Assembly (NCBI GenBank): GCA_021018995.1
Contig: CM037588.1
Span: 137,203,725 to 137,267,724 of the forward strand
DNA: 64,000 bases
Source of the DNA: Chloranthus sessilifolius
Taxonomy: Eukaryota; Streptophyta; Magnoliopsida; Chloranthales; Chloranthaceae
Reading direction: 5' to 3'
The translations under genes and the position numbers were made by a program. The notes beneath the pieces were generated by a model that ran no database searches, was not told where the DNA came from, and saw nothing but the letters and a program-made list of their open reading frames with translations. Within the stretch, counting starts at the first letter, position 1. Each line of letters starts with the position of its first letter. Below, in pieces: positions 1 through 10,966 of this stretch.

Positions 1-402
1 CAATCAACCTCCAGCACCAACGCAATACAGTTGGCCCAATTTTGCCACATCATCATCAGTCCAGCTGCCTCCTATACTACATTTGGCCCAACACTGTCAC
101 CCTAGCCTTGCCAGTTCAATCATACCCGACATCCATGTCCCATTTCAAATTCTCGGACCAACATATGATCCTCATCAAGTCCCGCTCAATTACAATCAGA
201 CGGACATTAATGTTGGCAGCAACAAGGAAGGGGCAGTTGAGTTTATAACCCGGTCGGGCATAATCTCCAAACAGCCTGAGATACCAATATCAGTCTAAGA
301 ATAAGAGAGAAGGGAACCTACAACGGTGCACCCTATGGAGAAAATGAGCCAAGAACACATGTTAGAAACACAGCTCAAAAGAATGCCGACTCACATCACC
401 AT
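1..402 (+). pseudogene. gag C-terminal / linker part of Tat element
   Basis: A Pro/Gln/Asn-rich stretch in shifting frames ends with a motif like FITRSG near residue 56 of the frame starting at 83. This motif commonly closes the gag/linker segment just before the protease in Tat polyproteins. No zinc knuckle is visible in the window. It leads into the protease frame at 403. Assignment rests on position and this short motif. Confidence 0.45.
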
Positions 403-870
403 TTGAGACCTATTGATGACGTCCCCGGTCCACTTCCAAGCTCTAATAGGGGCATTGAAAGACGTGCATATATATTTGACAAGGTCTCGCTAGATGAAGT
501 AGGGCAAATGATTGGGCAGGTGTTGGCTCCCAACGCCATCTCTTTCTCAGACGCTGATAGTGAAGGAAGCAATCATTCTAAACCCCTCAATATCACAGTG
601 GAAATGACAAAATTAGTGATCCCTTTAGTGTTGGTAGATAACGGATCGACACTGAATGTATGCCCCCTCAGAACTACAACCAAGATAGGGGTTGATCCCT
701 TCACATTCAGGCCATCCAGAACAAGTGCAAGAGGGTTTGATAATACTAGGAGGGAAGTAATAGGAGAAGTCGACCTTGAGCTCACCATTGGGCCAATGAC
801 CTTCTCGACCCATTCCAAGTCATGGACATCAAGTCCTCCTTCAACCTACTACTAGGATGCTCGTGGTTGT
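403..870 (+). pseudogene. retropepsin-like aspartic protease of Tat element
   Basis: The frame from 403 contains a block typical of the Tat protease region: VGQMIGQVLAP, then VLVDNGSTLNVCPL as the active-site strand (D-N-G-S in place of the retroviral D-T/S-G), then TRREVIGEVDLELTIGP. A frameshift near 815-820 moves the continuation (FQVMDIKSSFNLLLGCSWLY) into another frame. The enzyme would process the gag-pol polyprotein in virus-like particles. The frame is open for 150 codons and then breaks, so it is a pseudogene. It is followed about 250 bases later by the G-patch segment. Confidence 0.8.
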
Positions 871-1099
871 ATGAAATCGGAGAGTACCCTCCACCCTACA
901 TCAACAGCTCAAATTCATCTTTGAAGAGAGAGTTATATCTATCATGGGAGAGGGGTAAGAAGAAAGAGAGAAAATGACCCACAACATAAAAAATCTTAGG
1001 GTACTGAATGTACCACATACAACTGAGGACACAGAGCTTCATAGTTTTCAATATAATGTGTCAAAAGCAATGGCGCCAGAATCCCCTGGAATGGTTGTC

Positions 1100-1361
1100 A
1101 AAAAAATCGAATGAAGAATGAATGCAGCGGTATCCATGCTTCAGAAGTGGGGCTATCAGAAAGGAAAAGGGTTGGGCCCTCGCTTGCAAGGCAGGGGGAG
1201 CCAAGGGTGGGTAGCTAATCAAATTCGGCTTAGGCTTCAAGCCTACCGAAGAAGAAGTCCAAGAAGCCAAGGAGAAGACCCGAACCATTACTGCAGCCAA
1301 AGCCAGGGGGATAGACATGGAGGAAGATTCCTCTTCGTGGCCTCACATCTGAAGCACTTTC
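1100..1361 (+). pseudogene. G-patch domain of Tat polyprotein, frameshifted
   Basis: From the ATG at 1118 the protein reads MLQKWGYQKGKGLGPRLQGR, with the spaced glycines and aromatic residue of a G-patch, a short RNA-binding module. Near 1212 a frameshift moves the continuation to another frame, where FGLGFKPTEEEVQEA appears, a typical end of this domain in plant Ty3/gypsy polyproteins. In these elements the G-patch lies between protease and RT, as here; a G-patch next to the protease is also known from betaretroviruses. The role in the element is not established. Confidence 0.7.
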
Positions 1362-2132
1362 GTGAGCGCAATGGTCGTCAAGATTGATCAGAATGGGGGA
1401 ACCCAACTAACCCCCCACAAAAATGCCATTGCCCACGAAACCAATTCCCGAATCATCCCCCCAGATATTGAAATAGACCTGGCCTCCCAAGCCCTTTTCG
1501 AGGAGGAGATGCCCCCACAAATACAAACCTTAGGCCTAAACCACTACAAGCCCTTGCTAACGTTTGAGGATTGGGTCCCAGACGAACCAATGATAAGGAT
1601 AATGGAGGCTGACTCTCAAAATCCATCTCAATCGGCCCCCTCCATCAAACCAAGCAAAGGTGTGACATTGCAGGTGAGGAACTGGGCTTCAATGTCCCTA
1701 ACTCTAGAAGCATCAAATAGTTGTAAATACGGTACCAACTTTCAAAAAAAAAATCCTATAAAAAGTGAGATTAGCCCTTCGCAGGAAATGCCTTGTGTAT
1801 ATAGAGACCTGCCTTGCCAAGAGCCCATCTCCAAAGAAAAGGAAAATCATAAAAAAATACAAAAAAACTCTAAAAATATTGCCTTTCAAAATTTTCGATA
1901 AAATCAAGAAAAATGATGTCTTAATTGAAAAATTCGTCCCACGTGAAATCGACCATTTTTCTGTAGAAATACAAGAAGAGGTAGGTGTCACGAGTCAGGA
2001 TGAGGAGATCCCTACTAAGGAGCTCCCTAATGAGCTCCTTGACCAATTTGTCGATTTTGAGCATGACCCTACCCCAATCGTTGAAGAAACAGAGGATGTC
2101 AATATAGGGACTGAGGAGATTCCTAGAATCAC
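1362..2132 (+). pseudogene. Tat polyprotein linker between G-patch and RT
   Basis: An open frame of 179 codons from 1362 and an overlapping one from 1765 hold charged, low-complexity sequence. The end near 2096-2130 (NIGTEEIPRIT) matches the conserved stretch just before RT in Tat elements, whose second half reappears at 4060 (IGTSLSPEE) on the far side of the inserted LTR. No enzymatic domain is seen. Confidence 0.6.
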
Positions 2133-4054
2133 TGTTGGTTCACTTTGCTTATGTTCTTTATTACAAAAGTGATCAAAGTATGACAGAAATAAATAATGGT
2201 AGAAACAAAACAAAGAGGGATAAAGTTGGGATTAGAACACAAACACAACCTGCAAGATATAGGGTTGTTACAACAAGTTTTAAATGAAGGGTTGTCCCAC
2301 AGAGAGTTATGAATCTAAAGGTAGTAAATCTCTATATCTGCTACAGATCTTGCAACTCTAAACCTAATCTAAAACTAATAAAACAGGGTAAAGAGAAGGT
2401 GTTTTGGGGTTTTGTCACTAATTAAACTAAAACAGAAATAAATGTAAAATCTGAAATAAAAGGAAACGATTTAAAGAAGAATGAAAATGGTTTGGTAAAA
2501 ATAAACAGAAAATGGAGAAGTAAGCAGTTAGGGGCTGATTTTTACTGTAAAAAATATTGTAAAGCAGAGCAAGAGTTGGATCTGCAGCAATCCTTCATTT
2601 GACTACAACCACAAATCCAAAGAAGAAGAATCCAACTCAACCCTGAGATATGGATTAGTCTTAGGGTTATATCCTGTCCACTCAAATGGTCACAGGATAT
2701 CCCATGGATATAATCCATTCATAAGGGTTAAAGCTGACATAGTAAAATCATTGCAGACACTATGTCTGCAAGGCTACAAACTCATGCTTCCATAGGTGCA
2801 AAAAATCAATAAAAATCTAATGAAAATCACAAGAGAATACAGATTAAATGAAACACTATAACCAACTATTCATTGCCAAAAGAAGCTTATAATGCTATAG
2901 CTCTCAAGTCTGCAGTCTCTGTAAGATTTCAAGTCTCTTTACAATGTTATTACAAAGTCATTTATAGCTCACATTAGCCCTAACTGCTACAAAGGCTTGG
3001 CCAACCATGCTGAGCTAAGGAGAGAAGAAAACAAAAAGGGAAGATGGCCTAAACCCTAAAAATGAGCTCAACTCTCGTGTGTTGAGTGTAGTGTGATCCC
3101 CCTTACAAGCATGCTTTCTTTTCTTTATATACAGACCTAAAAAGTAACTTTATGCTCTGGCCAATCAAAGGGAAGGAGAATCAAAATGGTTAGGCTCTGC
3201 TGACGTGGATAAATTTTTGCCAAGTATTGCCTTAATCTGTTAGGAAAGTAGCACACACTTGGATAGGTGTCCCATGTGCTGCAGAAGTTTCAAAAATGCC
3301 CCCACTATCCACAGATATCTATTGGGTCCTGAGCCTCGAGAGGATAAAAAGCTTAAGTCTTGGTCTGCTCGACATTGCTCAACAGGATGACTTCTAAAGG
3401 CTTCTGACTGTCCAGCTCGAGAAGATGAAATATTACAGTCTGAAGGCTTCTCGAGGGGATGGTTTTTGAAGGCCTTTGACTGCTCAAGGAGATGAACTGC
3501 TGCAATTTTGAACTGCTCGAGAGGGCTCGAGATGGTGGTTGCTGCAGGCTTCTGACCTGCTCGAGAGTGTGGTTGCTGCTGGCATGGTCTAAATTGCTCG
3601 AGTAGATGACTATTGCAGCTTTGAACTGCTCGACACTACTCGAGTGGGTGATATGCTGCCGTCCTTGAACTGCTCAAGACTGTGGCTTCTGAAGGCCTGG
3701 TATGCTCAAGACTACTTGAGAAGATGGATTCAACGTCTTGGTTGGGCTGTCTAACTGCTACAGCTGTCCTTTAGGCATGGGTCCCACTTCTCTCTCATGG
3801 CAGAGCTTCAAGGGGTTCAAGGCATACTGAACAACCCATTTGGTGGGGACCATCATGGTTCAATCTCCATATTTTTCTCAGCTCGTGTTTGACTATAATT
3901 CCTCTCTTTTTAACACTTGTTACATGAATTTCTGCACTACTCTGCAAGTTATTGCGAACTATAAAACTACACTTAAAATCAATTATTAAACAACTTTAGA
4001 GTCAAGTAAAGCCTAGGTTAGAGGGTGGAAAGTGGCATAATTCAGTGATTAACA
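2133..4054. mobile_element. solo LTR (1922 bp) inserted in Tat element, TSD ATCAC
   Basis: Starts TGTTGGTTCAC and ends TGATTAACA (TG...CA, inverted TGTT/AACA ends) and is flanked by perfect 5-bp repeats ATCAC at 2128-2132 and 4055-4059. Removing it and one repeat rejoins the conserved pre-RT motif in frame. There is no internal coding region. Length, ends and 5-bp TSD fit a solo LTR left by LTR-LTR recombination. A TATA-like TTTATATA lies at 3125-3132. The family is not identified; it does not resemble the other LTRs in the window. Confidence 0.85.
3330..3725. repeat. CTCGAG-palindrome-rich degenerate tandem repeats in solo LTR
   Basis: Imperfect units of roughly 40-70 bases carry the palindrome CTCGAG followed by GA-rich and CTG-rich spacers (e.g. 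TGCTCGAGAGG, GGGCTCGAGATGG, CTGCTCGAGTAG-like). About a dozen CTCGAG or one-off variants (CTCAAG, CTTGAG) are present. Confidence 0.7.
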
Positions 4055-4059
4055 ATCAC

Positions 4060-5010
4060 TAAGATCGGAACGTCACTATCTCCCGAGGAAAGAAAAGGGA
4101 TGGTTGATTTCCTTCGATCATACCAAGACATCTTTGCATGGTCATATGAGGGCATGCCTGGCTTCGATTCCGATTTGATCAAGCATGAGCTGCCAATATA
4201 TCTAGATGTTAAGCTAGTCAAACAAAAGTTGAGACGTCTCCGACCAGAATGGAAGTTGAAAGTGAAGGATGAGGTCATCAAGAAGTACAATGTCAGATTT
4301 CTCATGGTCTTTAAATACTCACAATGGCTAGCCAACATCGTCTCGGTACCAAAGAAGGATAGAAAGGTTTGCAGGTGCTTCAATTTCCAAAATCTCAATA
4401 AGGCGAGCCCAAAATATGACTTTCCTTTGCCACACATCGATATCTTGGTTGATAATACTGTCAAACATGGAATGCTCTCATTTATGGACGGATTCTCCGG
4501 GTATAATTAGATCAAAATGGCCGAGGCAGACCAAGAGAAGACAACGTTCATCACCCCATAGGGAACTTTCTGCCATCGAGTCATACGTTTCGACTTGAAA
4601 TATACGGGGGCAACATATCAAAGGGCCATGACAGCACTGTTTTACGACATGATGCACCGAGAAATTGAGGTATACGTTGATGACATGATCGCCAAGTCAC
4701 TAGAGAGAGGTGATCATCTAATAAACCTCCAAAAGCTGTTTGAGAGGCTGAGAAAATACAGGTTACATATGAACCCTCAAAAATGCGTATTTGGTGTCAG
4801 ATCAGGAAAATTATTGGGCTTCATTGTCAGTAGAAGAGGCATCGAGGTTAACCCAATCAAAATAGAAGCTATTATAGAAATGTCACCGCCATCTATCGAG
4901 AAAGAGGTCAGAGGCTACATTAGTCGCTTCATTGCACAATTAACTCCTATCTATACGTTGATCTTCAAGTTACTGAGGAAAGACTCGCCCGTCGAGTCGA
5001 ATGATGATTG
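4060..5010 (+). pseudogene. reverse transcriptase of Tat element
   Basis: Homology runs from IGTSLSPEE (4060) through DIFAWSYEGMPGFD, IVSVPKKDRK, FPLPHIDILVD and FMDGFSGYN to the catalytic box VYVDDMIAKS (4672-4701) and the primer-grip region GFIVSRRGIEVNP. YVDD is the RT active site; MDGFSGYN holds the first catalytic Asp. Stops at 4508 and 4558, within a region that is otherwise aligned, disable the frame. The LNKASPKYDFPLP-type motif is characteristic of Ty3/gypsy RT. It would copy element RNA into cDNA in the particle. It is interrupted upstream only by the solo LTR. Confidence 0.9.
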
Positions 5011-5011
5011 A

Positions 5012-5535
5012 CAAGCAACATTCGACAAAATCAAGGGTTACCTTCTCAACCCACCAGTTTTGGTACCCCCAGTACTCGGGAGACCACTGTTAATGTACCT
5101 CTCTATGACAGAATTCTCAATGGGATGTATCCTAGGATAGCATGATGAGACCAGAAGAAAAGAGCAGGTCATTTATTACCTGAGTAAGAAATTTACTTAT
5201 TATGAGACACGCTATTCTCACCTAGAGAAAGGATGCCTGGCTCTCTTATGGGCTACACAGAGGCTTCGCCACTACTTATTATCTCATGCAGTTCTCCTCT
5301 TAACTCGAATGGATCTGTTGAAGTACCTATTCAAAAAGTCGGTTCTTACTGGCCAAACTGTACGCTAGCAGCTCCTTCTATCAGAATTTGACACCACATA
5401 TATCACCTAAAAGTTAATCAAGGGGCAAGCACTCGCCAATCATCTTGTCGAGAACCCCTTACCCGATTATAAGCCTTTGATAATTGAATTCCCTGATGAG
5501 AACATCTTGTTCATGACAGAGGATGATGAAGAAGA
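5012..5535 (+). pseudogene. RT-linked RNase H domain of Tat element
   Basis: Continues directly after RT: AFDKIK-like start (5014), PPVLVPP, LSMTEFSMG, VIYYLSKKFTYYETRYSHLEK and LALLWATQRLRHYL. These are hallmark strings of the Ty3/gypsy RNase H, which removes the RNA template during reverse transcription. Stops at 5138 and 5366 and local frame changes disable it. The later part (ALANHLVENP-type block, 5431-5460) leads to a linker ending at 5550. Confidence 0.8.
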
Positions 5536-5544
5536 GGCAGAAGG

Positions 5545-6152
5545 GTCTTGAGTGATGCACTTCGATCAGACAGCAAATGTCGAAGGCCAAGGAGTCGTCT
5601 TTATTCTAATCTCACCAAAAGGGTCATACGTATCAGCCTCCATCAAGCTTAATTTCCCTTGCACCAATAACATGGCTGAATATGAGGCATACGTAGCTGG
5701 TTTATAAGCAGCTCTGGACTTGAACGTTACTCATCTCAGGGTGTTTGGCGACTCACAGTTAATCATATGCCAGATAAATGGAGATTGGAAGACAAAAGAT
5801 AAGAAGTTGATCCCATACCATGAGCACCTCGAAGATCTGATAGCATGCTTCGATGATGTTACTTTCTCCTATGTCCCACGCACAAGAAATCACTTTACTG
5901 ATGCACTAGCAACATTGGCATCAATCGTAGAAATCTCCTATGGCGTCGAGATGAAGCCAATTATGATCGAACAGAGGAACAAACTTGTCTTCTGCCTCCA
6001 AATTTAGGGATCCGAAAAGCCAGATGATGAGCCTCCATGGTTCTTAGATATCAAGAATTTCCTCGAAACATGAGCTTTCTCGAAAGGTACGTCCAAGGCG
6101 AACAGGTGGACCATCCAACGATTAGCAGTGAATTATGTCATATGTGGCGAGT
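5545..6152 (+). pseudogene. second, plant-type RNase H (aRNH) and linker to integrase
   Basis: After the linker the frame reads GQGVVFILISPKG, NNMAEYEAYVAGL, then LRVFGDSQLIICQINGDWK and YVPRTRNHFTDALATLASI. The G-D-S-Q-L and N-x-x-A-D/T-A-L-A motifs define the archaeal/plant-like RNase H acquired by Tat elements as an additional domain. A stop at 5706 splits it. The tail (5986-6152) runs toward integrase and is cut at 6152 by the Athila-like insertion; the same frame resumes after 16317. Confidence 0.85.
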
Positions 6153-7693
6153 TGATCGGCTTATTTTATGTATTATATTAAATTCAAGGCTTAACCTATT
6201 GCAAGTGCACAATGAAAATCATAATACTAGCATAGGATCGTTCCCACGAGGAAGTTTGTTTATCTATTTATTTCTTATTTTAAAATTTTCTATTTATCTT
6301 TAAGATCTAATCTACTAGAGAAATATGAATAAAAGAATTTGTTTTAATCTAAAGTACATAAAATAAATCTAAATCCTCCTTCTGATTGAGGTCGTCAATC
6401 CCAATTTTCAACTATCGGATATTTATGTAAATAAGTAGTACCGTTACACCATATCTCTAGTTTCCTAGCATTGGTCATCAATCAAATCTAAGATCATATC
6501 AATACAGATTTAATCCAATCAACAACTTCCTAAAATCTGGGTCTCAATCAAACTTTAGAAAACTGAAGATGGAAAAGAAAAAAACGTTACACTAATCTGC
6601 AAATTATAACCTGAGCCGTCAATTCAAATTAAAACTTTGAGATATTTACAAAGCAGAAAATAAAAGAAAATAAAATCTAAATTAGAAAGCAAAGTAAAAT
6701 ATATCCTTCACCCATCAGTCGCAGTCGTCAATTACTCCTGAGAAACTATATATATCTACACTAATCTTCAGCACTCAATTACAGTCGTCAATTGCTCTTG
6801 AAAAACCTCTGATATCTAATCTATTCTAACTATTTTATACTACTAATCGAAAGAAAATCCAATCTCTGGTATCAATTGATGCTGAAATTCTTCAATGCTT
6901 ATTTCTATGTCGAGCCCTCTTAGTTATAGATCATAAGGGGTCGATTTACAAAGACTTCTAATTTTAATCAAAGAAATTACTAAAGATAAAAGTATCCTAA
7001 TGTAACTCTAATTCCTAATTTTATTCTTTCTTGCTTTCTTTCGTTGATGCGCTTTTAGATTGTTGTCCTTTGTTTTAGCAATCGAGATTTCCTAAGAGCT
7101 TATCTTTATCAATCTTCTCAGATCAGTGGTTTATCAAACTTCTAATTTCAGAGATCTTCTAATTCAATACATGACAGTGATAGGTCTCACGTGATCAGCA
7201 GTAGTAACAGTAAATAGGAAAGCTTTTATTTTTGAAAATCGTAGATAACAATTTCTTCTATTATAGCTTCTTTGGAAAATCATAAATCACGATTTTCTCT
7301 TCGTTCATGGCTTTCATACTGGACGATTTTCTATTCACGATTCTTTATCTTTCTCTTCTGTATCGTCTTTACTCTTTTATCGCTTTTGAAGAATCGTCTT
7401 TTTAAGGAATCGTAAAATTATAATTTCTTATTTCTTTTTTTCTTCTTTTTACTTCAGCAGTAGTGTAAAATCATTAAATATGATTTCTCAATTTTCTTGT
7501 ATTGGCAAATTTTCTTTACACGCTCAATCGTTATTCTTACTGCTATTTGAGTTTGCTTTGATGAGTATTAACACTTAGGCTCTCTTTTACTGTTTATCTT
7601 TAATATCTACACATCAGTAACTTATTAGTAGCAAACTAAAGCTTAGTATCACTAAGTTAAGAGTGATAAAATGATAAATTATGTGACTGATCA
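6153..7693 (-). repeat. 3' LTR of Athila-like element (1541 bp)
   Basis: Matches 14768-16317 along its whole length with scattered substitutions and small indels. Boundaries are set by TGATC/GATCA ends and the CGAGT TSD. The TATA motif seen in the 5' copy is mutated here. An array of AATCGT/ACGATT palindromes lies at about 7230-7500. Confidence 0.93.
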
Positions 7694-7709
7694 CACCCCC
7701 AAACTTAAG
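7694..7709 (-). promoter_or_regulatory. polypurine tract of Athila-like element
   Basis: On the minus strand CTTAAGTTTGGGGGTG lies directly before the 3' LTR. The GTTTGGGGG run is a typical plus-strand primer in Athila/Tat elements. Confidence 0.75.
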
Positions 7710-9800
7710 TTTTTTTAGTCCCTAGCAAACAAGGAAAATTAAACTATCCTAAAACTAAAAATTTAAATGCCACTTTCGTAGGGAGCACGATTGCATTTAG
7801 CGGATGCAACAAGCCTTTAAACTCCTAGGTGATCCCTAGTGGTAGAGTTGTAGTCTCCTGAAGGTTTTCAGTGAAGTTACCTACAAACTTTCAATATTTT
7901 TGGATTTTTCAAAACTAAAAATTTAAAATATAAAATTTTATATACTAATTACTCAATCAATTATTAGCTGTTCATTATTTTAAAAAAAATTTAAAATCTT
8001 TTATCCTTAGCTTTCCATCGTCGTAATTATCTTTTATCAAAACTCAATAATTTCAATTCGGTATAGCGTGGAGTGTGTGCATATAAGTGAAAAGTTTATT
8101 CATCATAGATTTTTTTAAATTGGAGTTTTTAGAAAATATTTTCATCCAAACTCTAACTCATTGGCATAGTCTAAAAAATAATCGAACTTTTGGGTTCTCA
8201 CAATATTGTATATATATATAAATTTTAACGGACAATTAACTAAGAAGATAAATCTCAAGGAAAGGATAATTAGTTTTGTTCATATAACTTCTTCATATAT
8301 TCATAGTATCTATTTTATATATCTCTATTAGACTCATATTCTTACAAATCGTAAATCACAAAGGGCTTTCCTTCGACTTGTAATGGGATTTTAGGTTTTC
8401 AGAAGGTTTTTAAGAAAAAGGTAAAGATGATTCAAAATTATTTATGAGAATTTAACTCTTCTTTCTCTTCTTCTATATTTTTCAGCTTTAGTAAGTATCT
8501 TCATTTTGGATAATTTCTTCCCATTTCTTTTCTAGTATAAATTTTTTTTTTTTTCAGGTTGGAAGCTTTTTGCTTCTCTTATTTTTTTTCATGGAATCGT
8601 CTTTTTACGATTTCTTCTATTTCTTTTCCCATATTTTCATACGATTGTATTTCTTCTTACTTATACCCTTTTCAGCAGATCTTTTATCTGTTACGCATAT
8701 ACTCCTTTCACTTCCTCTTCTCCCATTCTTTTACATTCTAAATTCTCAAAAATTGTAAGGGTTAAGGATAAAAAGTTTTGGGCAGTACATATGATTAAAG
8801 GTTTATAAAATTTTGGTACAAAGAAATTTAGTTTTTAGACTTCTAATATGGGTTCAAAGGATAAAATATTCTGAGATTTTTAGCTTTGGTTTTAACAAAA
8901 GATGACCTTTGATTATTTTCACGATTTACTAATATGAATGTCTTATTGCTTTGATATATTTAATAGACAGTTCTAAACAATATGATCATATTTACAGAAT
9001 ATCTCAATTCTAAGTTCAGCATTTATGAGATTTCAAATAGTAGAAAAGTTCAAGAAAATTTAGCATGAATAATAACAGTCTCTCTTTCTCAGAATAAAAG
9101 AGGAAATAGGTTCTATAGCTCACTGGCTATATGATTTTGAAGCTATAATCTAAAATATTTGCAGTTCAGATCAATCGTATAGTTTCAAACATTTATCTGA
9201 TATAGTATTCTAGAGATGCTTTACTTTGAATTGTAACTATTTTTATTTTAATTTTTAAACTACTACTATGATGGGTTGCTAAGAATTTCGGATTTTTATA
9301 TTTTTTTCTATCATAATTTTCATATAATGATTAACTTTCTTAATTTTAGAAAATTCTAAAAATAAAGTAAAAAAACTCTTAAAAAAAAATTATACTAATA
9401 TATTATATTTTCAAAATTGATATGTATCCCCCCTCCCAAACTTAAACAGGACAATATCCTCACTGTGCAAAACAGGGGATACACAGGAACAATATTACCT
9501 TATTTCTGCTGGGTTAGTTACCAGGTTTATAATCTATAAAAAGAATAAAAAATCTTCCCCCAAACTTGAGAGAAAAATACTATTGATTTTATAGAATCTA
9601 AAAAATTAGATGTTAGCAACATTGTTAGTAAATTAGTCAAAAAGAAAATTTTATATATGAACTAAATATTTACAATAATTAAAAAGAAAATATTCCAAAA
9701 TTTTCAAAATCTTCCTACCTGTGAAGCTTTAATGATGTATAATTTACTCACTTGAGGATGATGGGTAAGGTACAATTAAGATACTTGGTCGAGCTAGTTC
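7710..9800 (-). other. AT-rich 3' non-coding region of Athila-like element
   Basis: About 2.1 kb without recognisable coding sequence separates the extra ORF from the PPT. Two more PPT-like blocks on the minus strand occur here: AAGTTTGGGAGGGGGGAT near 9428-9446 and CAAGTTTGGGGGAAG near 9555-9569. Long 3' non-coding regions are common in this lineage. Confidence 0.6.
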
Positions 9801-10414
9801 TTATAAGGCCAATAGTGGAGAATGATTGCTTGACAATTCTTTTTCAGAGTTTGTCATTACGGCCGTGAAACAATCGGAGCTTTCCTCTGCCGCAGGCACT
9901 GGTTTTGGTTCTTTGTCAGCAGCTTTATAGGAGACAGAGATGTCTTCTTTCTTCGTTATTAATGCTTCATATTTCTCTTTTAATGCTCTCAGCTTTGTAT
10001 TTCTTGTTTTCGCTTCTCTCTGGAGTTGACAAATGACAACATATTTGGCGTCATTTTCATCCCTTAGCTGATTAGAAATAGTCTTTTCTTTTGTCACTGT
10101 GATCCAAAAATTCTTTATGATGAACTCAATCTTTACCTTTTGTTCGCACAAATAAGAATCAGGGATTCTTTTTCCTCTTGTAGTTTAACTGATTTTCCTT
10201 TTTCTATTATAAGTTCCTAAGTCTTTTCACTCAGCAAATTATTCAGGGTCTGTTCATATTCCTTATGGGCTTTTTCTTGTGTTGTCTCTTTGAAATCTGG
10301 ATCTGCTATGAATTCTCCATATTGTTCAGTCAGCTCAACAATTTTATCTTGATATGCTTTTCTCTCAACCTCCCATCCTTGTTGATTCTCCCATAGTTCA
10401 TTATTTTGGGTCAA
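9801..10414 (-). pseudogene. coiled-coil C-terminal part of Athila-like extra ORF
   Basis: Two minus-strand frames (10217-10414 and 9801-10151) hold charged, heptad-like sequence: KAYQDKIVELTEQYGEF, then QLRDENDAKYVVICQLQREAKTRNTKLRALKEKYEAL-type stretches rich in K, E, L and Q. They follow the 10544-10900 frame in the same direction and are separated by short frame breaks. They probably form the C-terminal half of one longer protein that began at 12391. An acidic Ser-rich tail ends the last frame. No enzymatic motif is seen. Confidence 0.55.
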
Positions 10415-10543
10415 TAGCTCTGCTATTTGTGGTTGGGAGGCTGCAGTGGCTTCCTGGATTCTTCTATTTGCGTCATCAGCCCATTGTGCGCGTTGCTCTC
10501 TTACGGCTTGTCTCTTTAAATTTTCAACTATTTCATGTCTTTC

Positions 10544-10900
10544 TTAAGCAGTGGGCATAACTTCGATGACTCTATTTCTTAATCTTGTAAATTCTTCCAC
10601 TAATTTCCTCATAGCTCTTGGCACTGACACTAGATTTGGTGCGTTGGTGCTCTGCCATTGTTCTACTCCTGTCAGTCTTCTCTCTAGGTTACTTAGTGTT
10701 TCGAAGAAAGTTTGTGCTGATGCAGTTGTGACTGGAGGAGATATTCCCTGGGATATTAACTCGACAAAACCCATCATTGGAGTCTCAATTCTTGGTCCTT
10801 CTGCTACAGTGTTAAATATTGGAGTATGCTTTGTAACCTCTGGGGTTGTTGGTGGAATGACAGACTTTGCTTGATCAGGATTATGGCTAGAAGTAGCCAA
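10544..10900 (-). pseudogene. middle part of Athila-like extra ORF
   Basis: A 118-codon minus-strand frame of Ser/Thr/Pro-rich sequence followed by a helical stretch (FFETLSNLERRLTGVEQWQ, then RAMRKLVEEFTRLRNRVIEV). It lies just downstream of the 474-codon frame and is separated from it by only about 65 bases. The arrangement of a Pro/Ser/Thr linker and then coiled coil recurs in plant retrotransposon extra ORFs. Function is unknown. Confidence 0.5.
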
Positions 10901-10966
10901 CTCATCAATTTGTTCTTCTCTCTGAGGAGTGGTTTCTATGTTGGGATTCTCTGCTGGATAGTTTGC

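Noticed and set aside
7710..9800. Small frames such as 8559-8758
   Set aside because: AT-rich DNA read antisense in the 3' non-coding part of the Athila-like element; no domain.
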